The notes under the pieces: generated by a model
What the model was told of the DNA's origin: nothing
Databases searched by the model: none
The model's input: the letters and a program-made list of their open reading frames with translations, nothing else
Shown here: piece after piece, positions 1 to 8,989 of the stretch
How the letters are laid out: each line of letters starts with the position of its first letter
How positions within the stretch are numbered: the stretch's first letter is position 1
Made by a program: the position numbers and the translations under genes
Assembly: GCA_025966335.1 (NCBI GenBank)
Contig: JAICRS010000002.1
Coordinates: 1 to 36,630, forward strand
Origin: Nocardioidaceae bacterium
Lineage (GTDB): Bacteria > Actinomycetota > Actinomycetes > Propionibacteriales > Nocardioidaceae
DNA: 36,630 bases
Direction: 5' to 3'

Positions 1-1
1 G

Positions 2-97
2 GCGGTGACCGAGTCGCTGGGTCGGCGCGAGGTGAAGGGCAAGGCCGAGCCGCTGGAGGTGTACCGGGGGGTGGCGCTCCAGTCGGAGGCGGTGTGA
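2..97 (+). CDS. C-terminal end of a probable class III adenylate/guanylate cyclase (5' truncated by window)
   Basis: Frame 2 reads AVTESLGRREVKGKAEPLEVYRGVALQSEAV*, typical of the end of a class III cyclase domain (xVKGKAEPxxVYR). Confidence 0.55.
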   Translation, partial: AVTESLGRREVKGKAEPLEVYRGVALQSEAV

Positions 98-433
98 GTT
101 CAGCATGCAAGGGCTGAACCCTGGCGTCGCGGGGCCGCGCGACCGTTGGGCCGTTGCAGTTCAGCCTGTGAGTGCTGAATGGGGACGGCTCAGCGCCTTT
201 GGCCTCGTGCTCGTGCTGGTGGTGCTTCGGCCGCGGTGGTGTGCGTTCAGCATGTAGGTGCTGACCCAAGAGAGACCATGGCGGTCGCGGGGAGAGCGAT
301 TGTTGGGCGTTGGAGTTTCAGCCTGTGAGTGCTGAACGAGGACGGCCAGTGTCTTGGCCTCGCGCTCGCGCGGATGGTGCTCCTGCCGGGGGCGGCCGGA
401 GGCCGATCCGAGTTCAGCTCGTGAGCGCTGAAC
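98..433. repeat. Array of five 22-nt inverted repeats GTTCAGC-N8-GCTGAAC (98-119, 159-180, 245-266, 316-337, 412-433) in diverged tandem units of about 150 bp
   Basis: Read directly: GTTCAGCATGCAAGGGCTGAAC, GTTCAGCCTGTGAGTGCTGAAT, GTTCAGCATGTAGGTGCTGACC, TTTCAGCCTGTGAGTGCTGAAC, GTTCAGCTCGTGAGCGCTGAAC; the intervening spacers also align pairwise. Confidence 0.9.
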
Positions 434-521
434 TGAGAAAGGCCCGGCAAGAGAAGTCGTCACGTTTATTGCGCTCGGTCCCGTCTCGTCATCCAGAAGT
501 GTCGGACGACTTAAGTACGCT

Positions 522-537
522 TCGAACATACGTTCGA
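522..537. promoter_or_regulatory. LexA (SOS) box TCGAACATACGTTCGA
   Basis: Perfect match to the actinobacterial SOS box TCGAAC-N4-GTTCGA, 17 bp upstream of the ATG at 555. Confidence 0.88.
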
Positions 538-554
538 GACTATGGAGGTTGCGA

Positions 555-2072
555 ATGAAGACCGATACCGAGTTGGTTGCGGCGGATCTGAGCACTCTGT
601 CCAATCACGACCTGCTCGCCGGAGGGCTGGACGACGAGCTGAGGATGAACTTCTATGCCGCCCAGCGGCTCGCCCGGCTGGAGGAATACAGACGCAGGAT
701 GGAGGCCGATGTCAAGGCGCGCAAGGCGGCCGAGCCGCACTTCACGATGACGCCGATCCGGGAGACGGTGGTCGAAGCCGGTGAGCTGTGGGGACTGAGC
801 GAGGGCCGGGTCCGCGGCAGCCTGAGCACCTCTCGGACCCTGCAGGAACACTTTCTCGGGATCTGGCAGCTCTTCCGCACCGGTGCGCTCGACCCCTACA
901 AGGCATCGTTGATCGCCGACACCGCCAAGTTCAGCCTGGATCGACCGGCTGAGTTCGCCCGGTTCGCCGAGCGGCTCACGGCCTGGTTGATCAGACGCAT
1001 CCCCGATCATGATCCGTCACGGCCACGGTTGGTGAACTGCACGGTGAAGCAGCTGCGGAACAAGTTGAACTACGAGGTCAAGAAGCTCAAGTCGCGAAAG
1101 GACGAGAAGCGGTTCAAGCAGGCCTTCGCCGACCGTAAGGCTCAGGCCACTCTCGGAGACGACGGCATCGGGTGGCTGAACATCGGGAACACAGTGACGG
1201 ACGTCCAGCTCGCCGACCACCGGCTCACCCTGATCGCCAAGGCGCTACGCGCCCAAGGTGACGAGCGCACGATCGAACAGCTCCGTGCTGACCTGGCGAT
1301 CGACCTGATCGCCGGTCGGGTGGCGGTCGATGCCACCAACGCCGAGCTCGAGGACGAGGAACGCGAGGGTGAAGGCGCGTCGACCGGTGAGGGTGCCAAA
1401 GCGTCGGTCCGACGGCTCCCGACGTTGAACTATGCCAGGCCCATCCTCGCGGTGACCGTTCCGATCCAGACGCTGATGGGCATCTCCGACCACCCCGGCA
1501 TGCTCTCCGGCGGCACGACGATCCCGGCCTCGCTGGCCCGCAGAATCGCAGCCGACGAGGACTCCACCTGGTTCCGGATGCTGACCGACGAGCGGAACCA
1601 GTGCGTCGAGCTCTCGACGAAGTCCTATCGGCCCACCAAGGAGATCTGGCGCGATGTGGTGCTGCGGTACGGGACCTGCTATCGACGCAACTGTGATCGC
1701 GCGGCCACCGGTTGCGAGCTGGACCACGTGGAGGAGTTCCCCGCCGGGCCCACCTCGAACGAGAACCTCGAGCCCGCCTGCAAGCCCGACCACACGGCCA
1801 AGCACGCTCCGGGGTTCGGAGTCGAGAAGAACGATGACGGGACCGTGACCCTGCACACCAGGGCCGGGTTCAGCCACCGGGTGCAGCCGACCGAACAGCC
1901 CGCCACCACGAACTGGCCAGACCTGCGGTCCTGGGAGAGTCAGTACACGGCGACTGAGATCGTCGACGCCATCGCCTACCTCGCCGTCCGGGACGAGGCC
2001 ATGAACGACGGCCCCAGCTGCTACCTCGCCGAGGAAGACCGTTGGTTCCTCGATCACCCGTACGCCGCATGA
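555..2072 (+). CDS. DUF222 domain / HNH endonuclease (13E12 repeat family-like)
   Basis: HNH motif CYRRNCDRAATGCELDHVEEFPAGPTSNENLEPACKPDHTAKH; GGAGG RBS at 544-548 favours ATG at 555 over the TTG at 549. Confidence 0.88.
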   Translation: MKTDTELVAADLSTLSNHDLLAGGLDDELRMNFYAAQRLARLEEYRRRMEADVKARKAAEPHFTMTPIRETVVEAGELWGLSEGRVRGSLSTSRTLQEHFLGIWQLFRTGALDPYKASLIADTAKFSLDRPAEFARFAERLTAWLIRRIPDHDPSRPRLVNCTVKQLRNKLNYEVKKLKSRKDEKRFKQAFADRKAQATLGDDGIGWLNIGNTVTDVQLADHRLTLIAKALRAQGDERTIEQLRADLAIDLIAGRVAVDATNAELEDEEREGEGASTGEGAKASVRRLPTLNYARPILAVTVPIQTLMGISDHPGMLSGGTTIPASLARRIAADEDSTWFRMLTDERNQCVELSTKSYRPTKEIWRDVVLRYGTCYRRNCDRAATGCELDHVEEFPAGPTSNENLEPACKPDHTAKHAPGFGVEKNDDGTVTLHTRAGFSHRVQPTEQPATTNWPDLRSWESQYTATEIVDAIAYLAVRDEAMNDGPSCYLAEEDRWFLDHPYAA

Positions 2073-2094
2073 GTTCAGCACCTCAGCTCTGAAC
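2073..2094. repeat. Sixth copy of the 22-nt hairpin, GTTCAGCACCTCAGCTCTGAAC, directly after the HNH stop codon
   Basis: Same 7-8-7 geometry with one arm mismatch; preceded by TGA as is the copy at 98. Confidence 0.85.
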
Positions 2095-2256
2095 CGCGGC
2101 GGGGGATCATCACCGCGGTCCTGCGCCAGGCGCCAGGATTCGTCCACAACCCTGCAGCGTGCCGCTCCTGACACAGGACGGAGGACAGGCACCGCCATAC
2201 GCCGGCAGACCTCCTAATGTCCGAGGAAAGTACCGGCGACAGCAAGGGACCTCAAC

Positions 2257-2562
2257 ATGCGCGTACTCGTCATCGGACTCGTCGCGATGCTCATGTTCAT
2301 CGGTGGCGCGGCGTTCGCTCGTTCCGGCTGGACTCCTCCGGACGGCACCATCACCGCGGTCAGCGGGTCGCGGGCACATGGCTTTCACGTGGAGTACCAC
2401 GGCCAACCCGACGCGTGGCTGCCCACGCGCTCCGAGTCGATTGCCGAGTGCGGTGAGTACGACCGCCGAATGAGGCAGGTGCGCTGCATCGTTCAGGTCC
2501 GGACCTGGTATCACGACCTCGGCGACATGAAACGGGCGCTGCGGCTGGCCCGAGACGGCTAG
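2257..2562 (+). CDS. Small hypothetical exported/membrane-anchored protein (101 aa)
   Basis: ORF with N-terminal hydrophobic segment MRVLVIGLVAMLMFIGGAAFA. Confidence 0.6.
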   Translation: MRVLVIGLVAMLMFIGGAAFARSGWTPPDGTITAVSGSRAHGFHVEYHGQPDAWLPTRSESIAECGEYDRRMRQVRCIVQVRTWYHDLGDMKRALRLARDG

Positions 2563-2569
2563 CCCGGCC

Positions 2570-3085
2570 TCAACAGGACTGATGCGTGCTGTGCGCCGCT
2601 GCTGGAGCTGCTGGGCACTCGGCCGTTCCCGGCGCGAGATCCGGGTGGATCGGGCCCGGCCGGTTCTTCAGCGAACCTCCCTGGACTCCACGACGCACGG
2701 CCACCATCTCGGCGGCGATCGACAGCGCGATCTCCGCCGGGCTGTTCGCGCCGATGTCCAGGCCGACGGGCGTGTGCACCCGAGCCAGCTGGTCCTCGGT
2801 CACGCCATGGGCGAGCATCCACTCGCGCCGCCGATCTTGGGTCTTCCGCGAGCCCATCGCGCCGATGTACGACGTGCCGCTTTCCAGCGCGGCTGCGACC
2901 GCGGGACCGTCGACGTCGTCATGGTGGCTGAGCACCACCACCGAGTCGACGGCAGGAAGAGAGGCCACGGTGTCCTCGAGCGTGTCCACCACGGTCGGGG
3001 CCCAGCCGAGCGTGTCGGCGATCGACGTCAACGCGTCGGCCACCTCACCGCCGCCGACGATCAGCAGCGACTGCTCCCGGGTCAT
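2570..3085 (-). CDS. XdhC/CoxI family protein (Rossmann domain)
   Basis: MTREQSLLIVGGGEVADALTSIADTLGW...VVVLSHHDDVDGPAVAAALESGTSYIGAMGSRKTQDRR, XdhC C-terminal domain-like; start chosen at the internal ATG. Confidence 0.8.
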   Translation of the reverse strand: MTREQSLLIVGGGEVADALTSIADTLGWAPTVVDTLEDTVASLPAVDSVVVLSHHDDVDGPAVAAALESGTSYIGAMGSRKTQDRRREWMLAHGVTEDQLARVHTPVGLDIGANSPAEIALSIAAEMVAVRRGVQGGSLKNRPGPIHPDLAPGTAECPAAPAAAHSTHQSC

Positions 3086-3111
3086 GGTGCCCATCCTAGA
3101 TCTGCCGGTCC

Positions 3112-4260
3112 TCAGGCCTGTAGCTCGCGGACGACGGAGTCGACGACCGCCACCAGGTTGCCGCCCGACTCCTCGGCCACCTTTCGCTGCCGCTGGTAGG
3201 AAGCACCGCATCTCGGGATGTCCGCGACCGAGGCGAGGTCATCGGTGCATCGGAGCCGGCCCGCCACCGGAGCGAGCCGTTCGAGCAGGTCGTCGAGGTC
3301 GTCGGTCACCAGCCGCTCGTTCCCGGCGGCGTCGAGGATGATCTCGGCGTCGAGACCGTAGCGCGCCGCCCGCCACTTGTTCTCCTGGACGTGCCAGGGC
3401 GGCATCGTCGGCAACGTCTCGCCCGCCGCGAGCCGCTCGTCGAGATCGACCACCAGACAGTGGATGAGCGCGACCAGGGCCCTCAGCTCCCGCAGCGTCG
3501 ACACCCCGTCGCACACGCGCACCTCGACCGTGCCCAGCCGCGGCGACGGCCGGACGTCCCAGCGCAGCTCGGTCAGGTCCTCGATGACGCCGGTCTTCTC
3601 CTGGCCCTCGACGAACGCCTCGAACTCCTCCCACCGCTCGAACTGGAACGGCAGGCCGGCGGTCGGCAGCTGCTGGAACATCATCGCCCGGTTGCTTGCG
3701 TAGCCGGTGTCCGTCCCGGACCAGATCGGCGAGGACGCGGAGAGTGCCTGCAGGTGCGGGAACTGGTTGAGCAGCGAGGAGATGATCGGCAGCACCCGTT
3801 CGCGATGCTGCACCCCGACGTGCACGTGCACTCCCCAGATGAGCATCTGTCGGCCCCACCACTGGGTGCGTGCGATCAGTTCCTCGTAGCGGTGCCCCGG
3901 CGTCAGCTGCTGCAGCGACCACTGCGCGAACGGGTGCGTGCCACCGCCGTAGAGGTCAACGCCCAGCTCGTCGGCCGCGGCACAGACCACCTCCATGGTC
4001 TGGCAGAGGTCGCCCATCGCCTCGTCCACGGTCTCGCAGATGCCGGTGACCAGCTCCACGGTGTTCCGCAACAGCTCCTTGTGCAGCCGGGACTCGTCGC
4101 GCTCGGCGCCCGTCTGCTGGTGCACCTTGTCGAAGAGGTCGGCAGCCGTGTTCGACAGGTCGCGCGTGGTCTTGTCGACCAGCGCGAACTCCCATTCCAC
4201 ACCCAGCGTGGGACGTGGCGACCCGAGAAATTCGATGCCCACGTCTCGATGGAACCACAT
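3112..4260 (-). CDS. Glutamate-cysteine ligase family 2 / YbdK-like carboxylate-amine ligase
   Basis: PTLGVEWEFALVDKTTRDLSN... HVHVGV ... ASSPIWSGTDTGYASNR; start at ATG MWFHRDVGIEF. Confidence 0.85.
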   Translation of the reverse strand: MWFHRDVGIEFLGSPRPTLGVEWEFALVDKTTRDLSNTAADLFDKVHQQTGAERDESRLHKELLRNTVELVTGICETVDEAMGDLCQTMEVVCAAADELGVDLYGGGTHPFAQWSLQQLTPGHRYEELIARTQWWGRQMLIWGVHVHVGVQHRERVLPIISSLLNQFPHLQALSASSPIWSGTDTGYASNRAMMFQQLPTAGLPFQFERWEEFEAFVEGQEKTGVIEDLTELRWDVRPSPRLGTVEVRVCDGVSTLRELRALVALIHCLVVDLDERLAAGETLPTMPPWHVQENKWRAARYGLDAEIILDAAGNERLVTDDLDDLLERLAPVAGRLRCTDDLASVADIPRCGASYQRQRKVAEESGGNLVAVVDSVVRELQA

Positions 4261-4264
4261 CGGG

Positions 4265-4921
4265 CTAGCCGTCGTACGGCACCTCGACCTGCCAGCGTTC
4301 CTCCGGCACCGTGGCCGCCCGATGGAGCGCCTCGGCGACGAGATCGGGGGAGAACCGGGTGTCCGGATCCAGCGTTCCACGCACGGTCAGCGTCATCGCG
4401 CGGATCCCGTCGGGAGCCAGGGTGGCGTCGACGCTGTGGACCAGGTTGCGCAGTGCGGCCTTCTGTACGCCGAGCGACGCGGCCTCGTTCCAGGGATGAT
4501 CGGCGGCGACGCTGCCGGTCACCGTGATCCTGGCACCGGCGCCCATGAATGGTCGGGCCGCCTGCACCGACGTCAACAAGGCTGCAGCACCGAGCCGGAC
4601 GTCGTCGAGCAGCTCATCGGGGGTCAGCTCGAGCGGGTCCTTCTGCCGGAACACGCTGGGGTTGAAGTGGAGTACGTCGAGGTGACCGGTGTGTCCACCG
4701 AACCGGGTGATCGCCTCGGACAGCGCGGCGTCGTCGGTGATGTCGACGGCACTCCACCCGGTCGTGATCCCGGCCTGCTGCAGATGCCTGCCGAGGACCT
4801 CCAGCTTCTCCTCAGACCGGGCAATGAGGGCCACGTCGTACCCCGCACTCCCGAACCGGCGCGCGATCGAGGCACCCAGACCCGGTCCGGCGCCGACCAC
4901 GACGATGACGGGATTGCTCAT
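4265..4921 (-). CDS. Short-chain dehydrogenase/reductase
   Basis: VVGAGPGLGASIARRFGSAGYDVALIARS N-terminal Rossmann motif. Confidence 0.8.
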   Translation of the reverse strand: MSNPVIVVVGAGPGLGASIARRFGSAGYDVALIARSEEKLEVLGRHLQQAGITTGWSAVDITDDAALSEAITRFGGHTGHLDVLHFNPSVFRQKDPLELTPDELLDDVRLGAAALLTSVQAARPFMGAGARITVTGSVAADHPWNEAASLGVQKAALRNLVHSVDATLAPDGIRAMTLTVRGTLDPDTRFSPDLVAEALHRAATVPEERWQVEVPYDG

Positions 4922-4948
4922 GGCGCCGAGACTAGCGGCCGGGCGGGA

Positions 4949-5125
4949 TCAGCCGATCAGCTCGCTGCGCTCCGGGCGGTCGTCGGTGGCTGCGGCCAGG
5001 CGGACGAGGACTCGCTTGATGTCGGTCACCACGTCGGCCTCGTCATGGCCGAACGAGTTGAGGTAGGCGCGCATCGCGTTGCGGACCAGAGCGAGCTCAC
5101 TCTCGCTGAGATGGATCGTCTTCAT
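4949..5125 (-). CDS. Small hypothetical protein (58 aa)
   Basis: Below the ORF-track cutoff; translates as MKTIHLSESELALVRNAMRAYLNSFGHDEADVVTDIKRVLVRLAAATDDRPERSELIG*. Confidence 0.65.
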   Translation of the reverse strand: MKTIHLSESELALVRNAMRAYLNSFGHDEADVVTDIKRVLVRLAAATDDRPERSELIG

Positions 5126-5216
5126 GAGTTCAGCGTAGGTCGGACCGGGGTCCCGTGACAGAGGTCAGAGGTCATCTGTGGACGACGATCGGCGGTCGGA
5201 TGAGAAGGTGTCCGAC

Positions 5217-5723
5217 GTGACCCGGATCAGCCCACTCTCGGAAGCCGACCGCGACGAGCTCCTCGCCTTCGAGACCGACAACCGTGCCTACTTCGCCCGG
5301 TCCGTCCCGGACCGCGGCGACGCCTACTTCACCGCCTTCGACGAGCGACTCGAGCACCTCCTCGTCCTGCAGGAGGCCGGCACCGACCTGTTCTTCGTGG
5401 TGCGCGACGAGGCCGGAGCCGTCGTCGGACGGGTGAACCTGATGGACATCGAGAACGGTTCGGCGGAGCTGGGCTACCGGATCGCCGAGACCGCTGCGGG
5501 AAGGGGCCACGCTCGCGCCGCGCTGAGGCTCATCCTCACTGAGGCGGCACGGGCCGGGGTCCAGGTGGTCCGGGCGAAGACCACGGCGGACAACGTCGCC
5601 TCACAGCGGGTGCTCGAGTGCTGCGGTTTCCACCGGGTGTCTGGCGAACCGGCGCAGGTCGAGGGGCACGGCGGCCGGCTCCAGGAGGCCGTGCACTACG
5701 AACGGCGCCTCGCAGGTCAGTAG
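5217..5723 (+). CDS. GNAT family N-acetyltransferase (RimJ/RimL type)
   Basis: [59 protein letters not shown] start at 5217 (5178 also possible). Confidence 0.85.
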   Translation: MTRISPLSEADRDELLAFETDNRAYFARSVPDRGDAYFTAFDERLEHLLVLQEAGTDLFFVVRDEAGAVVGRVNLMDIENGSAELGYRIAETAAGRGHARAALRLILTEAARAGVQVVRAKTTADNVASQRVLECCGFHRVSGEPAQVEGHGGRLQEAVHYERRLAGQ

Positions 5724-7717
5724 CTCTCCCGGATCGACCGCACCCACGCCGACTTCAGCCCGAACAGGCTACGCAGGTAGTCGGCCTTGCCGGTGATGGT
5801 CCTGCTCTCGCCGGTGCTCGCCGTCGCCTTGACGGACCGGATCGCCCCGCCGTCGTACCGCCCGCTGATCGAGATCTTGTGGATGTCCTCGAGGTCGAAC
5901 AGGGACGCCATCGCGGACTGCCACCGGACCGTGGTCCAGGACCGGTTCGGGTTCTCGCTCGTCAACGACCACGGGTCGTCGACCGCGCGCAGGTAGGGCA
6001 CGGTGGCCGACCACACGTCCTCGGAGTTCAGCGTGTGCCCGCCCGACGAGGAGTAGTAGAAGGTCCCGGCCAGCTCGCCGTCGTAGGTGAGCACCTGTCC
6101 GTCGGTGCTGTTGACCGCGCTCACCCAGCGCTTGCCGTAGTGGCCGTCGTTGCCCTCGCTCTCCTTGCCCCAGCCGACGTAGGCCTGGTGGACCACGGAG
6201 TCGCGCAGGTTGCAGTCGCAGTCGGGCTTGAACCCGGCGCCGGTCCGCAGCGCGTACGTGCGGGCGATGATCGCCTGTGCCCGGAGCGCCTCGAGGTCCC
6301 ACGAGGACGGCATCTCTGCCACGCCGCGCAGGTACTCCGACTGGAGCCGCATCCTTACCACCGCGTTGAGCAGCCGGGTGTCGTGCTTGTGGATGACCAG
6401 CTCGCCGTGGCGGTACTCGCGGTTGTTGCCGAGCCGGACGACGGCCGGATCACCGGCGAGGTGTCGGGTGCCGCTCCAACGGATCCTGATCCGGTTGCCG
6501 CGCAGCGTGCTGACCTCGCCGGAGGCGTCGACCACGCGGGCCCGCACAGCTCGGTTGCCGCGGGTGAGCTGCACCCGTCCGGAGGGCTCCGACTCACTCG
6601 TCGTGTCGCGCAGCACCGCCCGCTCGACGCACCCGTGGCGGCGGATGGCGCAGATCTCCATCGCCGCCTCGCCGGTGAGTGCGCGCGGCCGGGCGGTGAT
6701 CCGGGCCGCGTGGTAGCGGACGTTGACCCCGACCAGCCGGCTGTCGTCGGCGCGCCCGAGCTCGGTGCCCCGGTAGTAGTGGCCGAGGATGTCGCTGACG
6801 CTCCGGCCGGCCTCGGCCATCGCCATCGCGCCGTACTGCGACAGGCCCACCCCGTGTCCCCAGCCCGAGCCGCGGAACGTGAACGACCGGGCGGGCGGGT
6901 GCGCGAAGGGCGCCGGCGGTGTCTCGGTGGCCGTGGTGGACCGGCGGGTGTGCGCGACGGCGCTGATTCGCACCGGATCCGAACCGCGGGTGACCACGCG
7001 GATCGTGCCGCTGTCGGCCGGCCGGACCCGGATCCGGATCCGCCTGTGCGCGTTCGCCGGGTAACTGCCGAGGTCGACCCGCCGGATCCGGTCCCGGCCG
7101 ATGTAGACGTCGACCACGCCGTACGCCGGCCCGGTCGCTGCGACCAGCCGGACCGTGGAGGTGTCCTTGGCGTACCGCAGGAGCAGCTTCGCCCGGTGGC
7201 GGCTCGTCTCGAGGGCGACGTTGCGGTAGAGGCTCTGGTCACGGACCGTGCGCCATCGGCGGACCCGGTCCAGGGCGGCGACGCGGGCCGGTCGGGAGAT
7301 CGTGCCGAAGCTCGAGATCGCGGTCACCGCATGGCGCATGCCGTCGGGCGCACCCACGGCGCGTACCCCGAACTGGCGGGTGCGGCCGGCGCCGACGAAC
7401 ACCGTCGTCCGGTTCCGGTCGACCGTCTTCAGCAGCTTCCACTCCCGAGGCAGACGGTGGTCGTAACGGGCGCCCTTGACGAACACCTGGTAGGACTCGG
7501 CGCCGCGCACGGTGGACCAGGCCAGCCGCTGGAACGGCGTGGACTGGAAGTGGCGGACCCGTTCGACGTCCGGCTTCGCGCCGAGCTCGGCGGCACCGGC
7601 CGGGGCGACCGCCAGCCCGAGCGCGACGACGGTGCTGGTGAGTGCGGCGACTGCGCACCTCAGGACGTGGTGCTTGGTCAAGAACACGAGCTTCCCCGGA
7701 GTAGACGACGCCCGCAC
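5717..7717 (-). CDS. SpoIID/LytB domain-containing secreted protein
   Basis: [40 protein letters not shown] and [29 protein letters not shown] are SpoIID-type signatures; N-terminal signal sequence. Confidence 0.9.
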   Translation of the reverse strand: MRASSTPGKLVFLTKHHVLRCAVAALTSTVVALGLAVAPAGAAELGAKPDVERVRHFQSTPFQRLAWSTVRGAESYQVFVKGARYDHRLPREWKLLKTVDRNRTTVFVGAGRTRQFGVRAVGAPDGMRHAVTAISSFGTISRPARVAALDRVRRWRTVRDQSLYRNVALETSRHRAKLLLRYAKDTSTVRLVAATGPAYGVVDVYIGRDRIRRVDLGSYPANAHRRIRIRVRPADSGTIRVVTRGSDPVRISAVAHTRRSTTATETPPAPFAHPPARSFTFRGSGWGHGVGLSQYGAMAMAEAGRSVSDILGHYYRGTELGRADDSRLVGVNVRYHAARITARPRALTGEAAMEICAIRRHGCVERAVLRDTTSESEPSGRVQLTRGNRAVRARVVDASGEVSTLRGNRIRIRWSGTRHLAGDPAVVRLGNNREYRHGELVIHKHDTRLLNAVVRMRLQSEYLRGVAEMPSSWDLEALRAQAIIARTYALRTGAGFKPDCDCNLRDSVVHQAYVGWGKESEGNDGHYGKRWVSAVNSTDGQVLTYDGELAGTFYYSSSGGHTLNSEDVWSATVPYLRAVDDPWSLTSENPNRSWTTVRWQSAMASLFDLEDIHKISISGRYDGGAIRSVKATASTGESRTITGKADYLRSLFGLKSAWVRSIRESY

Positions 7718-7797
7718 CTGTGACAGGAGAGGGTGTTGTGGTCATCGAGGCTAGTTGAAGTTCCGTCCCGCGGCTACCGGGCCGCTACATTCGGCGG

Positions 7798-8463
7798 ATG
7801 CGCGTGACCCAGGCACTGTCTGCGGACGGTGCGGAGCTCGAGACTCTTGCGGCCGCGCTTGACGACGACCGGTCGGGCCGGAGGTGGATGGTCGGTGTGG
7901 CCGGCGCGCCGGGGTCGGGCAAGTCGGCGTTCTGCCGGGCGCTGCTCGAAGTCCTCGGGCCGGGTGCGGTCGGTGTGCCCATGGACGGGTTCCACCTGGC
8001 CGATGCCACGCTCGCGGAGCTCGGCCTCCTCGGTCGCAAGGGTGCTCCCGAGACGTTCGATGCGTGGGGCTATGCGGCCCTCCTCGAGCGCGTGCGGACG
8101 GGCCCGGCGTACGCCGTGTATGCGCCTGGGTTCGAACGCAGCCTGGAGCAGCCGATCGCCGGAGCGATCACGGTTGCCCCGGACGACCGGGTGGTCCTCA
8201 CCGAGGGGAACTACCTGCTGCTGGACCGGCCGGAGTGGCGGGCGGTGCGCCAGGAGCTCGACGAGGTCTGGTTCGTGCAGACCGACGAGGCGCTGCGCCG
8301 ACAGCGGCTGCTGGCCCGCCACGTCGAGTTCGGCAAGAGCGAGGGCGAGGCACGCGCGTGGGTCGAGCGCGTCGACGAGCCGAACGCCCGGCTGGTCGAG
8401 GCGACCAGGACGCGCGCGGACCGGGTGATCGACCTCAGCGCCTGGCGCTCAGCCGCGGTCTAG
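7798..8463 (+). CDS. P-loop nucleoside/nucleotide kinase family protein (uridine kinase-like)
   Basis: Walker A GAPGSGKS, MDGFHLAD, FDAWGYAALL. Confidence 0.8.
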   Translation: MRVTQALSADGAELETLAAALDDDRSGRRWMVGVAGAPGSGKSAFCRALLEVLGPGAVGVPMDGFHLADATLAELGLLGRKGAPETFDAWGYAALLERVRTGPAYAVYAPGFERSLEQPIAGAITVAPDDRVVLTEGNYLLLDRPEWRAVRQELDEVWFVQTDEALRRQRLLARHVEFGKSEGEARAWVERVDEPNARLVEATRTRADRVIDLSAWRSAAV

Positions 8464-8957
8464 AGCCAGTAGGTGTCGTGGCGCAGGCAGAAGTCGGCGA
8501 ACTCGTCCTCGTCCGGCTGCCAGCGACCGGCCGCCATCTCGGCCAGCCCCTCGAAGTAGCCCTCGCGCGGGGCGCCGGGTGTGAAGAGCAGCAACATCGA
8601 GGCGGGTGCGCCGGACTCGTTGCGGAACCCGTGGATCCCGCCCTCGGGAATGAACAAGAAGTCACCCGGTTCGGCGTCGACCCACTGGTTGCCGTTGTAG
8701 AGCCGTACCGTCCCCGACAGGACGAAGAACGACTCGGTGATCGTGCGGTGAAAGTGTGGTCCCGGCCCGGACGGCGCGGCCCCCATGTCCCAGTGGTACA
8801 GCCCGAACTGGTGGCCGGTCATCGCGCCCGTCGCCAGGTAGTGGGCGCGCACGCCACCGGCGGAGGCGTAGGTGATGTCCGGGGGCGTGTCGGCGGGGCG
8901 GAAGGTGCCGCTCGCCTCGCCGGTGTCACCGTGGTAGCGCGGCTCGGGGTAGGACAT
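8460..8957 (-). CDS. Cupin domain protein
   Basis: GPHFHRTITESFFVLSGTVRLYNGNQWVDAEPGDFLFIPEGGIHGFRNES. Confidence 0.85.
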   Translation of the reverse strand: MSYPEPRYHGDTGEASGTFRPADTPPDITYASAGGVRAHYLATGAMTGHQFGLYHWDMGAAPSGPGPHFHRTITESFFVLSGTVRLYNGNQWVDAEPGDFLFIPEGGIHGFRNESGAPASMLLLFTPGAPREGYFEGLAEMAAGRWQPDEDEFADFCLRHDTYWL

Positions 8958-8989
8958 GGACAGGAACCTACGCCCGGCTGCGCCACCCG

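Noticed and set aside
98-433. Possible CRISPR array from regularly recurring 22-nt repeats
   Set aside because: Repeats are diverged palindromes, spacing is irregular (61, 86, 71, 96 bp) and the spacers are themselves homologous in pairs; no cas genes nearby.
161-604. Minus-strand 147-aa ORF and 82-aa plus-strand ORF over the hairpin array
   Set aside because: Cross non-coding repeats, lack RBS and have low-complexity translations; the SOS promoter of the HNH gene lies here.
5618-7723. 701-aa plus-strand ORF (and similar long ORFs such as 3391-4527, 9104-10270, 10534-11730, 25946-27370)
   Set aside because: Antisense shadows of well-supported genes on the other strand, Arg/Pro/Gly-rich low-complexity translations typical of high-GC DNA.
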